NCBI RefSeq assembly: GCF_001431405.1
Contig: NZ_LDJL01000006.1
Coordinates: 1-64,000, forward strand
From: Pseudoxanthomonas dokdonensis
GTDB taxonomy: Bacteria > Pseudomonadota > Gammaproteobacteria > Xanthomonadales > Xanthomonadaceae
DNA: 64,000 nt
Reading direction: 5' to 3'
Shown: positions 47,436 through 56,300 of the stretch, piece after piece
Numbering within the stretch: the first letter of the stretch is position 1
Layout of the letters: each line of letters begins with the position of its first letter
Made by a program: the position numbers and the translations under genes
The notes under the pieces: generated by a model
Database searches by the model: none
Told to the model about the DNA's origin: nothing
The model's input: only the letters and a program-made list of their open reading frames with translations

Positions 47436-48584
47436 TCACGAAGACGGAGTGGTGGAGGTGGAGGTGGTGATCAGGGCTGGCGGTGCTGGCTGTCGCCATA
47501 GTTGCCAGGCGCCCAGGCTGAGCAGCGGCAGCACGTACACGGCCAGCAGTACCCACGCCAGCAAACGATAGCCGTGCGCGATCAGCGCGATCAGGCCGAA
47601 ATGGTCGGCGACGAAGATCGATCCGACCAGCAGCACGCTGGCAATCAGCAGGCGCGCTGCCGCCGGCAGCGGCTTGCCGCTACGCGCCAGCCAACGCCCG
47701 GCCACGCGCTCGTTGATGGCATGCACCGCGCCGGTTCCGGTCTCCAGCAATGCCGAAAAGATCATCGCCTGGAACAGCAGATGGAACAGCGGCCGGTCCA
47801 GCCGCTGCAGCATGAAATCCGACGGCAGTGCCTGCTCGCCGATCTGCGGATACCAGCCGATCATGCAGACGAAGAACAGCAACGCCGGCAGCATCGCCAG
47901 CGGACCTGCGATGACACCGGCCACCCAGGCGTCGCGGCGGCGGATGAAATGCCGCGCCACCGGCAGGATCACCACCGCGGCCACCACGTTGTAGCTGGCG
48001 TATGCCAGGCCATCCAGCGCCCAGCCCGCTGCCGGTGGACCGGCGCTGGCGAAATTGTCCAGCACGCGGTCGCCGAACGAAGACAACGCCAGCAGCATGA
48101 ACGCCGCGTACACGCCGTACAGCAGCAGCGATGCCCATTTGAACAGCCGCTCGACCGAGCGATTGCCGAACGCGGTGAACGCACCGATGGCCACCATCAA
48201 CAACAGCGTGCCGGCGACGGTTGGCAGCCCGAACATCGCCTGCAGGATGGCGCCGGCGGCCGCGCCAATCACCGCCAGGATCAACACCAGAAACAGCAGA
48301 TAGGCCGCTTCGAACAACCACCAGCCCGGCCCCAGCAGGCGCTGGAAGAAACTGCGGTAGTCGAACGCGCGGGTCGCGTGGGCGAAAGCGAAGGTCAGCG
48401 CGCAGACCAGGCTCCAGATCAGCATCGCCAGCAGCATCCCCAGCAGGCCGCCGTAGGGTCCGCCGGGAAGGAAGAATTCCGCCAGTTCGCGACCGGTCGC
48501 GTAGCCGCCACCGATGACCACCGCCTTGAATGCCAGTCCCGGCAGCAACAAGCGCTGGAACCAGCTGGGCGTGGGCTCAGACAT
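47436..48584 (-). CDS. YkvI-like inner-membrane transporter
   Basis: 382 residues with about ten hydrophobic segments; opens with PGLAFKAVVIGGGYATGRELAEFF, within which GGGYATGRE is the conserved YkvI/LeuT-fold-type first helix motif. It ends in a Thr/Ser-rich tail. Substrate not determined. Located 9 bp after dgcN and 11 bp before the serine hydrolase, so amino-acid import or export (for example glutamate) in this pathway is an inference. Confidence 0.8.
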   Translation of the reverse strand: MSEPTPSWFQRLLLPGLAFKAVVIGGGYATGRELAEFFLPGGPYGGLLGMLLAMLIWSLVCALTFAFAHATRAFDYRSFFQRLLGPGWWLFEAAYLLFLVLILAVIGAAAGAILQAMFGLPTVAGTLLLMVAIGAFTAFGNRSVERLFKWASLLLYGVYAAFMLLALSSFGDRVLDNFASAGPPAAGWALDGLAYASYNVVAAVVILPVARHFIRRRDAWVAGVIAGPLAMLPALLFFVCMIGWYPQIGEQALPSDFMLQRLDRPLFHLLFQAMIFSALLETGTGAVHAINERVAGRWLARSGKPLPAAARLLIASVLLVGSIFVADHFGLIALIAHGYRLLAWVLLAVYVLPLLSLGAWQLWRQPAPPALITTSTSTTPSS

Positions 48585-48593
48585 CGCGCGGCA

Positions 48594-49646
48594 TCAGCCC
48601 AGGCACTGCCGCAGCAACTGCTCGAACGCCGGTCCGCCACGCATCGGGTCGGCGACCGCGCAGCCCAGCCGCTGGCTCTCGCTGTCCAGCAACGCCGCGG
48701 CGCTGGCCGGATCCAGTTGCGAGGTATCCAGGCTGACCCCGCCGCAGCGGATGCCGGCGCGGGTGCGCTGTCCCAGTTGCAGGGCCAGGGCAATGGTGTC
48801 TTCTATGCTCGGCAAGGGATAGGCCGGATAGCCGAGCATGTGTCGTCGCCCCGGCTGGTGGCAGATCACCACCACGTCCGGCTGGCTGCCGTGCAGCAAG
48901 GCCAGCGCGACCCCGGCGTAAGCCGGATGGAACAGCGAGCCCTGGCCTTCGATGACGTCCCAGTGATCCTCGGCAGCGGCCGGCGACAGCATTTCGGCCG
49001 CGCCGGCGGCGAAGTCCGAGACCACTGCATCCATCGGCATGCCACGGCCGGCGATCAGGATCCCGGTCTGGCCGCTGGCGCGGAAATCGACATCGACGCC
49101 GCGTTCGGCAAATGCCCTGGCCAGCGCCAGCGCGGTGTACTTCTTGCCCAGCGCGCAATCGGTACCCATCGTCAGCAGGCGCTTGCCGCTGCGTGGCGCA
49201 CCCGTGGCCACGGCGATGCCGGGCGGCGGCACGCGCACGTCGATCAACTGGCGGCCGAGCGCATCGGCGGCCTCGCGCAGGCGCGCGATGCTGGCAATCC
49301 GCACGTGCATGCCACTGATGATGTCGAGTCCGGCATGCAGTGCCTGCAACAACGGTTCGATCCAGCTCTCCGGTATCACTCCGCCGGCATTGGCGACACC
49401 GATCACCAGTGAACGCGCGCCACGCGCGGCCGCCTGCTGCGGGGTCATTGCCGGCAAACCGGCGCTGACCGTGCCGCCGGCACAGCGGAATTCGCCGATG
49501 CAACGTTGCGGCGCCCAGTCACGCAGGCCGAACGCGGTCTTGGCATAACCCGGCTCGCTGATATCCCCCAGGAACAGCAGGTGCGGGCTGGGCAGCAGCG
49601 GCAGGGCCGGTGGCGTTGGCAGGGGCGGCAAGCTCGATGGCAGCAT
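48594..49646 (-). CDS. dgcN: DgcN-like D-glutamate N-acetyltransferase (DUF1611 family)
   Basis: 350 residues from ATG 49646; an upstream TTG (49715) would add 23 Pro-rich residues. LLFLGDISEPGYAKTAFGL opens the DUF1611 N-terminal domain, and MGTDCALGKKYTA is the C-terminal P-loop-like motif. In known pathways DgcN acetylates D-glutamate and DgcA epimerises the product to N-acetyl-L-glutamate. The dgcA-like gene lies about 5.6 kb away under a matching promoter, which strengthens this call. Between TonB receptor (92 bp upstream) and ykvI-like gene (9 bp). Confidence 0.82.
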   Translation of the reverse strand: MLPSSLPPLPTPPALPLLPSPHLLFLGDISEPGYAKTAFGLRDWAPQRCIGEFRCAGGTVSAGLPAMTPQQAAARGARSLVIGVANAGGVIPESWIEPLLQALHAGLDIISGMHVRIASIARLREAADALGRQLIDVRVPPPGIAVATGAPRSGKRLLTMGTDCALGKKYTALALARAFAERGVDVDFRASGQTGILIAGRGMPMDAVVSDFAAGAAEMLSPAAAEDHWDVIEGQGSLFHPAYAGVALALLHGSQPDVVVICHQPGRRHMLGYPAYPLPSIEDTIALALQLGQRTRAGIRCGGVSLDTSQLDPASAAALLDSESQRLGCAVADPMRGGPAFEQLLRQCLG

Positions 49647-49738
49647 CGCGACGGTCTTCACCTGGGCGTGATCGGGGAACGCCGGCTCCGCGAGGGGGGC
49701 CGGCAAGGGCGGCAAGGCAGCAGCGAGCGTCGCCGTGC

Positions 49739-52087
49739 TCAGAACCGGAAATCGATTTCCATGCCGTAGGTGCGCGGCCGGATCGGCACGCCGGCGACCT
49801 GCACACGGGTGCCGGACAGTGCACCGTCGAGCGCGGTCAACGAAGACCAGGCGTGTTCGTTGGTGACGTTGTTGGCATACACGCGCAGCTCCCAGGCGCC
49901 TTTGCCGATGCCGGCATACAGGTCCAGCGCCTGGTAGCCGTCCAGCTTCAGCGGCGCGGTGATCTGCTCGTCGAGGATCACCGAGGCGTCGCCCGGCGCG
50001 GTGATGCGCTGGCGCTGGGTGGTGTCGTTGAACTGGTCGTCGACGCCGCGCAGCGAGGCGCCGATCTGGCCGTTGTAGCCACCGTTAGTGGCAAACGCAT
50101 ATTCGGTGTTCAAAGTCCACGACAGTTCCGGCGAATAAGGAATGCGGTCGCCGGCCAGACCGGTGTTGAGGACCACGTCGAAGTCGCCCTGCGGCACCAC
50201 GGTGGGGTCGAAGTCGTTCTTCACCGTGGCATCGGTATAGGCCAGGTTGAAACCGATCGTCCACGCATCGGTGGCCCGGAACTGGGTGGTCAGTTCGGCG
50301 CCTTCGCTGGTCGCTTCACCACCGTTGACCAGGCCGCCGATGCCGTTGAACGAGGACGCGACCTGGATGTCTTCCCAGTCGATGCGGAATGCGGCGACGT
50401 CGATCTGCACGCGGTTGTCGGCGAACTGCGATTTCAGGCCCAGCTCGTAGCTGTCGAGCATCGAGGAATCGACCTGCGGCGGAATCCCCGGCAGCGCCAC
50501 GTTGGGACCGCCCGGCTGGTAGCCGGTCGCCACCCGCGCATACAGCAGGCTGTCTTCTCCGAGCTTGAACTGCGGGCTCAGGCTCCAGGTGAACACGTCT
50601 TCGCTGGATTCGCCGGGGGTGTTGGCAATCGGCGCCAGGATGCCGGCGGGGACGTTCTGGCTGAAGCTCTGCTCGTTGCGCGCCTGGCGCACGCCGGCAT
50701 CGATCTTGAAGCGCTCGCCCAGTCGCAGCGAGCCATTAGCGAACACCGCGGTTTCCTTGTAGGTGCTGGGCAGGTTGATGATCGCCAGGGTGCCGAACAT
50801 CTCGTCGTACGGGGCGGGCAACGGCGAGCCGTCACGCTGGCCTAGCCAGGCGAACTGGCTCTGCAGTGCGTCCTCCTTGGTGTAGAAGGTGCCGACCATC
50901 CATTCGAACGCGCCCTCGCCTTTCGAGGTCAGACGGAATTCCTGGGTGAACTTGTCCAGATCAAAATCGTAGCGGGTGAAAGAGCTGCCCGGTTCCGGCA
51001 GGCCCAGCAGCAGGTCGGCGACTTCGCCGAACGGAATGGTGGTGTCGAGCTGGGTGCTGGTATCGGTCTGCGACCAGCCACTGGCGGAGACGAAATCGGC
51101 CCAGCCCAGATCCCAGTCCACGCTCAGCGCGGCCAGGGTGAAGTCCTTGTGGAACGGCTGCGGCTGCCAGGTGCGATCGACGTTGTCGCCGAACAGTGGC
51201 TCGAGCGTGTCCGGGTCCAGCGCGGTGCCGGCGCGGTCGTTGGCGTTGATGCGCTGGTTGATCAGCGACAGATCGACATCGACGCTATCGCCATCCCAGG
51301 CCAGCGCGGCACGTGCGCCGGTCTGCTGGGAATCATTGACGTCGCGGCGGCCACTGATGACGTTGTCGGTATAGCCCGGCAGTTCATTGCGGGCAAAGCT
51401 GACCCGCAGTCCCAGCCGATCTTCCTTCAGCGGCAGGCTGGCGCCGACCCGGCCGTTCCAGCTCTCGCCACCGTCCTGCACCGTGCGCAGGCCGAGGCCG
51501 ACCCGCAGCTCGTCGCCGCTCAGATCCGGAGCGCGGGTGACGTACTTGAGCAGGCCGCCAATCGCACCGGCGCCGTACAGCGTGCCCTGCGGTCCGCGCA
51601 GCACTTCGACCCGGCTGATGTCGTACGGCAGCAGGTCCAGCATCAGGGTGTTGGCGGCCTGGTAGATACCGCTGGAGCCGACCGGTACTTCATCGACATA
51701 GGTGGCGACGGTGGCGCTGGAGGACATCGCCGAGATGCCGCGCAGCGATACCGAGGTCTGGCCCGGCGTCCCATCGTCCTGCACCTGCAGGCCCGGGATC
51801 AGCGCGGCGTAGTCGGCCAGTGAACTGGAACCCAGGTTTTCCAGCTGGCGTTCGCCGACCACGCTGATCGAGGCGGCCACGTCGCGGACGTTCTCGATGC
51901 GCTTGTTGGCGGTCACCACCACCGTGTCCAGGGTCGCGGCACGTTGCGCCGCGCTGGCCTCGTCAGGTGCCGTGTCCTGCGCGTCCTGTGCCGACACCGG
52001 ACTGGCGAGCGAACAGGCCAGGGTGGCGGCGATGGCGAGCGACAACGGCGAGCGATACCACGGGCGGTTGGACTGGAACACGTTCAT
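49739..52087 (-). CDS. TonB-dependent receptor of the D-amino-acid locus
   Basis: 782 residues. Signal peptide (to about residue 33, PVSAQ), TonB box LDTVVVTA, plug domain (about 60-170; RVEVLRGPQGTLYGAGAIGG), 22-strand barrel with C-terminal Phe (EIDFRF). ATG at 52087, about 80 nt downstream of the predicted transcription start. First gene of the unit with dgcN, ykvI-like and serine hydrolase genes. Ligand probably a peptide or peptidoglycan fragment carrying D-residues; this comes only from context. Confidence 0.93.
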   Translation of the reverse strand: MNVFQSNRPWYRSPLSLAIAATLACSLASPVSAQDAQDTAPDEASAAQRAATLDTVVVTANKRIENVRDVAASISVVGERQLENLGSSSLADYAALIPGLQVQDDGTPGQTSVSLRGISAMSSSATVATYVDEVPVGSSGIYQAANTLMLDLLPYDISRVEVLRGPQGTLYGAGAIGGLLKYVTRAPDLSGDELRVGLGLRTVQDGGESWNGRVGASLPLKEDRLGLRVSFARNELPGYTDNVISGRRDVNDSQQTGARAALAWDGDSVDVDLSLINQRINANDRAGTALDPDTLEPLFGDNVDRTWQPQPFHKDFTLAALSVDWDLGWADFVSASGWSQTDTSTQLDTTIPFGEVADLLLGLPEPGSSFTRYDFDLDKFTQEFRLTSKGEGAFEWMVGTFYTKEDALQSQFAWLGQRDGSPLPAPYDEMFGTLAIINLPSTYKETAVFANGSLRLGERFKIDAGVRQARNEQSFSQNVPAGILAPIANTPGESSEDVFTWSLSPQFKLGEDSLLYARVATGYQPGGPNVALPGIPPQVDSSMLDSYELGLKSQFADNRVQIDVAAFRIDWEDIQVASSFNGIGGLVNGGEATSEGAELTTQFRATDAWTIGFNLAYTDATVKNDFDPTVVPQGDFDVVLNTGLAGDRIPYSPELSWTLNTEYAFATNGGYNGQIGASLRGVDDQFNDTTQRQRITAPGDASVILDEQITAPLKLDGYQALDLYAGIGKGAWELRVYANNVTNEHAWSSLTALDGALSGTRVQVAGVPIRPRTYGMEIDFRF

Positions 52088-52160
52088 CTCTGCTCTCCCC
52101 GGAACTTCGATTCGGTTGGCTTGCGGGCCGCGGCAAGGCGCGGCAATGGGCGCGAACTAC

Positions 52161-52202
52161 ATCCTGATTAGGGATAATGGTCCTAATCAGAAAATTGTCA
52201 AC
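52161..52202 (-). promoter_or_regulatory. Promoter with overlapping inverted-repeat operator, copy 1
   Basis: On the minus strand: -35 TTGACA (52201-52196), 16-bp spacer, -10 CATTAT (52179-52174). A perfect inverted repeat CTGATTAGG / CCTAATCAG (52164-52172 and 52182-52190, 9-bp spacer) embraces the -10 box, so a bound dimer should block RNA polymerase. The 29-bp core 52174-52202 matches copy 2 at 27 positions. Confidence 0.82.
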
Positions 52203-52229
52203 ATGTTTGGAAAATCAGTTTGCCGGCGG

Positions 52230-53927
52230 TCATGGCTGCGCCGGCCCGCGCCAGCCCGGCCCGCGCACCACCCGGCCCGGCTTGGCCCCGGTGTGCTGGC
52301 CCTCATGCAGCACCTGTACGCCATTGACGAAGACCTCGTCGACGCCGCTGGCGTACTGCTGCGGCCGGGCATAGGTGGCGTGGTCGGCGATGGCGGCCGG
52401 GTCGAACACCACGATGTCGGCGAAGCAACCCGGTGCCAGGCAGCCGCGGTCCTTGAGCTTCCAGTTGCCGGCCGGCAATCCGGTCAGCCGATGGATGCCT
52501 TCCTGCAGCGTCATCAACTTGCGGTCGCGCACGTAGTGGCCGAGAAAACGGGCGAAGTTGCCGTACGCGCGCGGGTGGGTGCTGGATTTCAGGAATACGC
52601 CCTCCGGGGCCGACGATTCGGCATCCGAACCCAGGCTGACCCACGGCTGCTTCAATCCCAGTTCGACGTTTTCCTCGCTCATCAGGAAATACGCCGCGCC
52701 AATCCGCTGGTCTTCGATGATCAGATCGATCAGGGTGTCCTCGGCAGAGGTACCGCGCTCGGCGGCGACGTCGGCCAGGCTCTTGCCAAGCAGTGGTTTC
52801 AGCTTTTCACTCTTGAACTCAATCAGCAGCACCCGCTCATCGGAACCGGCCAGTTGACGGATGTTTTCCCATGACGGCGCGGGATCGCGCATCTCGGCGA
52901 TCACTTTGGCCCGGGTCGCCGGATCCTTGAGCCGGGCCACCATCTGCTCCGGACCACCGGCCTGCACCCACGGTGGCAGGCCGGCGGTCAGGCCAGTGCC
53001 ACCGGCGGTGTACGCGTACATGTCGGCGCTGATCTTGAGGCCCTGATCGCGCGCGGCCTGGATCCGATCGATGGCCTGGCTCATCTTCGGCCAGTTCTTT
53101 TCACCGGCGGCCTTCAGGTGATAGACCTCGGCACGCTCGCCGGTCGCCTTGCCGATGGCGATGGTTTCATCCAGCGCTTCGAGGAAACGATCGGCCTCGC
53201 TGCGCATGTGGGCGATGTAACCACCACCGGATTCGGCCGCCGCCCGCGCCAGCGCGGTCAATTCGTCGCCATCGGCAAACGTCGCCGGCGGATAGATCAG
53301 CGATGCGCCCACCCCCAGCGCACCCTCCTCCATCGCCTGGCGGACCAGATCCTGCATCCGTGCCAGTTGCGCGGCATCGGGCTTGACGTCGTCTTCGCCC
53401 AGTTCGTGGATGCGCACGGTGGTGGCGCCGACGAACGAAGCCACGTTCGGCGTGACTCCACGCGACTGCAGCAGTTCGAGGTAGTCGCCCAGCGTGGTCC
53501 AGTCGATCGGATAACGGATGTCGCCCTGTTGCTTCAGCGCATCGATCTTCATCTGATCGGTGTACGGCCCCATCGACCAGCCTTCGCCGAACACTTCCAG
53601 GGTCACGCCCTGCCTGGTGTCGCTGACGCCACGGCCGTCGGCCACCAGCGAGTCGACCGCCCAGCTCAGCATGTTGATGAAGCCCGGCGACACCGCGCGA
53701 CCATGCGCATCGAGGGTCCGGGTGGCGTTGGCTTTCGCCCCTTGCGGCAGCAGCGCGGCGATGCGGTCGCCGCGCACCGCCACGTCGACCTGCTGCGGCG
53801 GTGCGCCGCTGCCGTCATAGACCACCCCATTGCGAATCAGCAGGTCATACGGTGGTTCCGGTGCCTGCGCGGCGGCGCCGTGGCTGGCCAGTGCCAGTAC
53901 GATCAATGCAGACAACGGACGCAGCAT
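52230..53927 (-). CDS. N-acyl-D-amino-acid deacylase-like amidohydrolase, exported
   Basis: 565 residues with a signal peptide (1-20, AAAQA). Amidohydrolase beta-barrel related to D-aminoacylase, which removes acyl groups from N-acyl-D-amino acids. The early metal motif HxH after SPGF is absent (SPGFINMLSW), and the Cys-containing GNCG loop is replaced by FGEGWS. Later elements are kept: YIAHMRSE, EVYHLKAAG, and the Asp in SLGSDAES. It may use a different metal arrangement or substrate. ATG at 53927. Last gene of the upstream unit, 13 bp after the transporter gene. Confidence 0.82.
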   Translation of the reverse strand: MLRPLSALIVLALASHGAAAQAPEPPYDLLIRNGVVYDGSGAPPQQVDVAVRGDRIAALLPQGAKANATRTLDAHGRAVSPGFINMLSWAVDSLVADGRGVSDTRQGVTLEVFGEGWSMGPYTDQMKIDALKQQGDIRYPIDWTTLGDYLELLQSRGVTPNVASFVGATTVRIHELGEDDVKPDAAQLARMQDLVRQAMEEGALGVGASLIYPPATFADGDELTALARAAAESGGGYIAHMRSEADRFLEALDETIAIGKATGERAEVYHLKAAGEKNWPKMSQAIDRIQAARDQGLKISADMYAYTAGGTGLTAGLPPWVQAGGPEQMVARLKDPATRAKVIAEMRDPAPSWENIRQLAGSDERVLLIEFKSEKLKPLLGKSLADVAAERGTSAEDTLIDLIIEDQRIGAAYFLMSEENVELGLKQPWVSLGSDAESSAPEGVFLKSSTHPRAYGNFARFLGHYVRDRKLMTLQEGIHRLTGLPAGNWKLKDRGCLAPGCFADIVVFDPAAIADHATYARPQQYASGVDEVFVNGVQVLHEGQHTGAKPGRVVRGPGWRGPAQP

Positions 53928-53940
53928 GGTCGTTACTCCT

Positions 53941-55224
53941 TCAAGCGGGATCAGGGAGATTGCGTATCGGTCGATCCAGCCGCCACAGCAGCGCCGCGGC
54001 GACCAGCGCCAGCAGCGACAGGATCAGGAAGAAACCGGCATGGCTGGCCTGCGACCACAGCGTGCCGACCAGGCCGGCCAGCAGGCTGCCGCTGAAGATC
54101 GCCAGGAACCACGACGCCACCGTGGTCGCGCCCATCCGCGGCGGCGCCAGCTTGGCGAACAGGCCAAGTCCAGTCGGCAGGATGTACAGCTCGCCGAGGG
54201 TCAGCACCACGAAGAACGCCACCACCCACCACCAGCCAACCCGTGCGTCACCCGCCAGCGCGGTCAGCACGGCCAGCAACAGGTACGCGGCAGCCACCAG
54301 CAATGCGCCGATCGCCATCCGCATGCCCGGCGATGTCTCGCGGCCGGCCTCGGCGCGGCGACGCCACGCCATCAGCAGCACCGGCGTCAATGAAATCACC
54401 AGCAGCGGATTCAACGACTGGAACCAGGTCATCTTGATCTCGATGCCGGCCAGCTGGCGATCGACGCCACTGTCAATCCACAGCGGCAAGGTGTTGCCAA
54501 TCTGCTCGTAGGCACCACGGAAAATGGTCGCGGCGATGCCTACTCCCAGCAGCAGCCACCACACGTTGCGATGGTTGCCGCGGGGTTCAGCCGGATCGCG
54601 GACGGCCGCGCGTGTGGGCGCGGCTTCGACCGGCAGGTAGCGTTTGCCGGCCAGGTAGATCAGCAGGCCGGCGAACATGCCGATGCCGGCCGCGCCGAAA
54701 CCGTAGTGCCAGCCGTAGACTTCGCCCAGCGTGCCGCAGACCAGTGGCGCCATCACCCCGCCGATGTTGAGGCCGACGTAGTACACGTTGTAGGCGCGGC
54801 CACGGCGCGGATCATCGGCGCGATAGAGATCATTGATCTGGCTTGGCAGGCTGGGCAGGAACAAACCATTGCCCAGCGCAATCACCGACAGCGCCAGGTA
54901 GAACATCGGTTCGAACGCCATCAGGAAGTGGCCGGCGGCCATGATGCTGGCGCCAATCACCACCGCCTTGCGCTTGCCCAGCCAACGGTCGGCGATGGCA
55001 CCACCGAGGATCGGCGTGAAGTACGCCATGGCGGTGTAGGTGCCGTAGATGAAGGAGGCTTTTTCCTGTGCGAACAACAGGTGCTTGGTCATGTAATAGA
55101 CCAGCAGCGTGCGCATGCCGTAATAGGAAAACATCTCCCACATGTTGGTCAGGAACAGGATGGTCAGCCCGCGTGGCTGGCCGAACCAGGTCTTCTCGCC
55201 CGCTGCCGCCATCGCCGTGCTCAT
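53941..55224 (-). CDS. POT/PTR-family peptide transporter-like protein with altered proton motif
   Basis: 427 residues, about 12 membrane segments. POT-family features: WEMFSYYGMRTLLVYYM in helix 1, GGAIADRWLGKR loop, VYYVGLNIGGVMAPLV. The proton-coupling ExxER of helix 1 reads NMWEM, with Asn and Met in place of the first Glu and the Arg. This suggests a changed coupling or substrate. Its ATG overlaps the dgcA stop by ATGA (55221-55224), so both are coupled. Probable cargo: short peptides or muropeptide fragments. Confidence 0.88.
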   Translation of the reverse strand: MSTAMAAAGEKTWFGQPRGLTILFLTNMWEMFSYYGMRTLLVYYMTKHLLFAQEKASFIYGTYTAMAYFTPILGGAIADRWLGKRKAVVIGASIMAAGHFLMAFEPMFYLALSVIALGNGLFLPSLPSQINDLYRADDPRRGRAYNVYYVGLNIGGVMAPLVCGTLGEVYGWHYGFGAAGIGMFAGLLIYLAGKRYLPVEAAPTRAAVRDPAEPRGNHRNVWWLLLGVGIAATIFRGAYEQIGNTLPLWIDSGVDRQLAGIEIKMTWFQSLNPLLVISLTPVLLMAWRRRAEAGRETSPGMRMAIGALLVAAAYLLLAVLTALAGDARVGWWWVVAFFVVLTLGELYILPTGLGLFAKLAPPRMGATTVASWFLAIFSGSLLAGLVGTLWSQASHAGFFLILSLLALVAAALLWRLDRPIRNLPDPA

Positions 55225-56234
55225 GCGTGGGTCCGCGGCCCCCAGACCTCGTCGCCGCAGTGGATGTAGCCGTCTTCATAGCGCACCGATGGCGAGCGAT
55301 CCTGGCGCAGGAAGATCGGGCCATCCAGATCGACCACATCGCAGAACTGGCCGAGCACGAACGCCGGCGCCGCAGCCAGGCTGGTGCCACACATGTTGCC
55401 GACCATCACCTGCTTGCCCAGTTCGCGTGCACGCCTGGCCATCAGCAGGCCTTCGCTCAGTCCACCGCATTTGTCGAGCTTGATGTTGATGACATCGAAG
55501 CGATGATGGCGCTGTTCCAGTTCGGCCAGATCCAGGATGCTCTCGTCGGCAGCGAATGGCAGCGCGCGCTCGATCCCGTCCAGATCCGATTCGCGACCCC
55601 GTACGCACGGTTGCTCGAGCAGCGACACTCCGGTTTCGACCAGCGCCGGCAGCAGCAACGGCAATGTCGCCGCGTCGTAGCCCTGGTTGGCATCCACGCC
55701 AATCCAGGCGTCCGGGCAACGCAGGCGTACCGCGCGCACGCGCGCACCATCGAGATCCGGATCACCGGTCAGCTTGAGCTTCAGCGCACGCGCCTGGCGA
55801 TAGGCCGCGGCGCGCTCGGCCATCACCGCCGGTTCATCGGCGCCGACGGTAAACGTGGTCAGCAGCCCGCGTACGCTGTCGAGCCCGGCCAGCTGCCAGA
55901 CCGGCACGCCACGCTGCTGCGATTCGAGTTCCCACAGCGCACAGTCCAGTGCATTGCGGGCGCCGCCGGCGGGCAGCAGCGTACGCAGCTGTTCGCGATC
56001 CAGGCCGGCCTCGATGCGCGGCCGCAATGCTTCCAGGGTCGCGATCATCGTCTCCGGATGATCGTGGTTGTAGTAGACCCCGGCCGCCTCGCCGCGGCCG
56101 ACATGCGGGCCCTGGCGCAGGGTGACCACGGTCGCCGGCATCGCTTCGAATACGTGGCCGGCGATGCGGAACGGCGCCGACATCGGCAACGGTTCGTTAT
56201 GCAGTTCGAGTTGGACGGGCACGGTCGCGGTCAC
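55221..56234 (-). CDS. dgcA: DgcA-like N-acetyl-D-glutamate racemase / L-Ala-D/L-Glu epimerase (enolase superfamily)
   Basis: 337 residues from GTG 56234, with GAGG 6 bp upstream. Enolase-superfamily catalytic set of the MLE/dipeptide-epimerase type: Lys152-x-Lys154 (LKLKLTG), metal ligands Asp181 (DANQGY), Glu207 (EQP), Asp230 (ADES), and the second base in NIKLDKCGG (Lys252/Lys255). The DxD of dipeptide epimerases appears as VDLDG, so either N-acetyl-D-Glu or L-Ala-D-Glu could be the substrate. The dgcN-like gene in the companion unit favours the first; the POT gene would suit the second. Confidence 0.85.
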   Translation of the reverse strand: MTATVPVQLELHNEPLPMSAPFRIAGHVFEAMPATVVTLRQGPHVGRGEAAGVYYNHDHPETMIATLEALRPRIEAGLDREQLRTLLPAGGARNALDCALWELESQQRGVPVWQLAGLDSVRGLLTTFTVGADEPAVMAERAAAYRQARALKLKLTGDPDLDGARVRAVRLRCPDAWIGVDANQGYDAATLPLLLPALVETGVSLLEQPCVRGRESDLDGIERALPFAADESILDLAELEQRHHRFDVINIKLDKCGGLSEGLLMARRARELGKQVMVGNMCGTSLAAAPAFVLGQFCDVVDLDGPIFLRQDRSPSVRYEDGYIHCGDEVWGPRTHA

Positions 56235-56300
56235 GCATACCTCGGGCAGGGCAAGCCATGGACAGGGCGGCCGGCACAGTGCCGGCCGCACACGGATCAA

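Noticed and set aside
47502-49412. A 636-codon Gln/Arg-rich open frame on the plus strand
   Set aside because: Opposite the YkvI-like gene and dgcN; extreme Gln/Arg/His composition and no domain.
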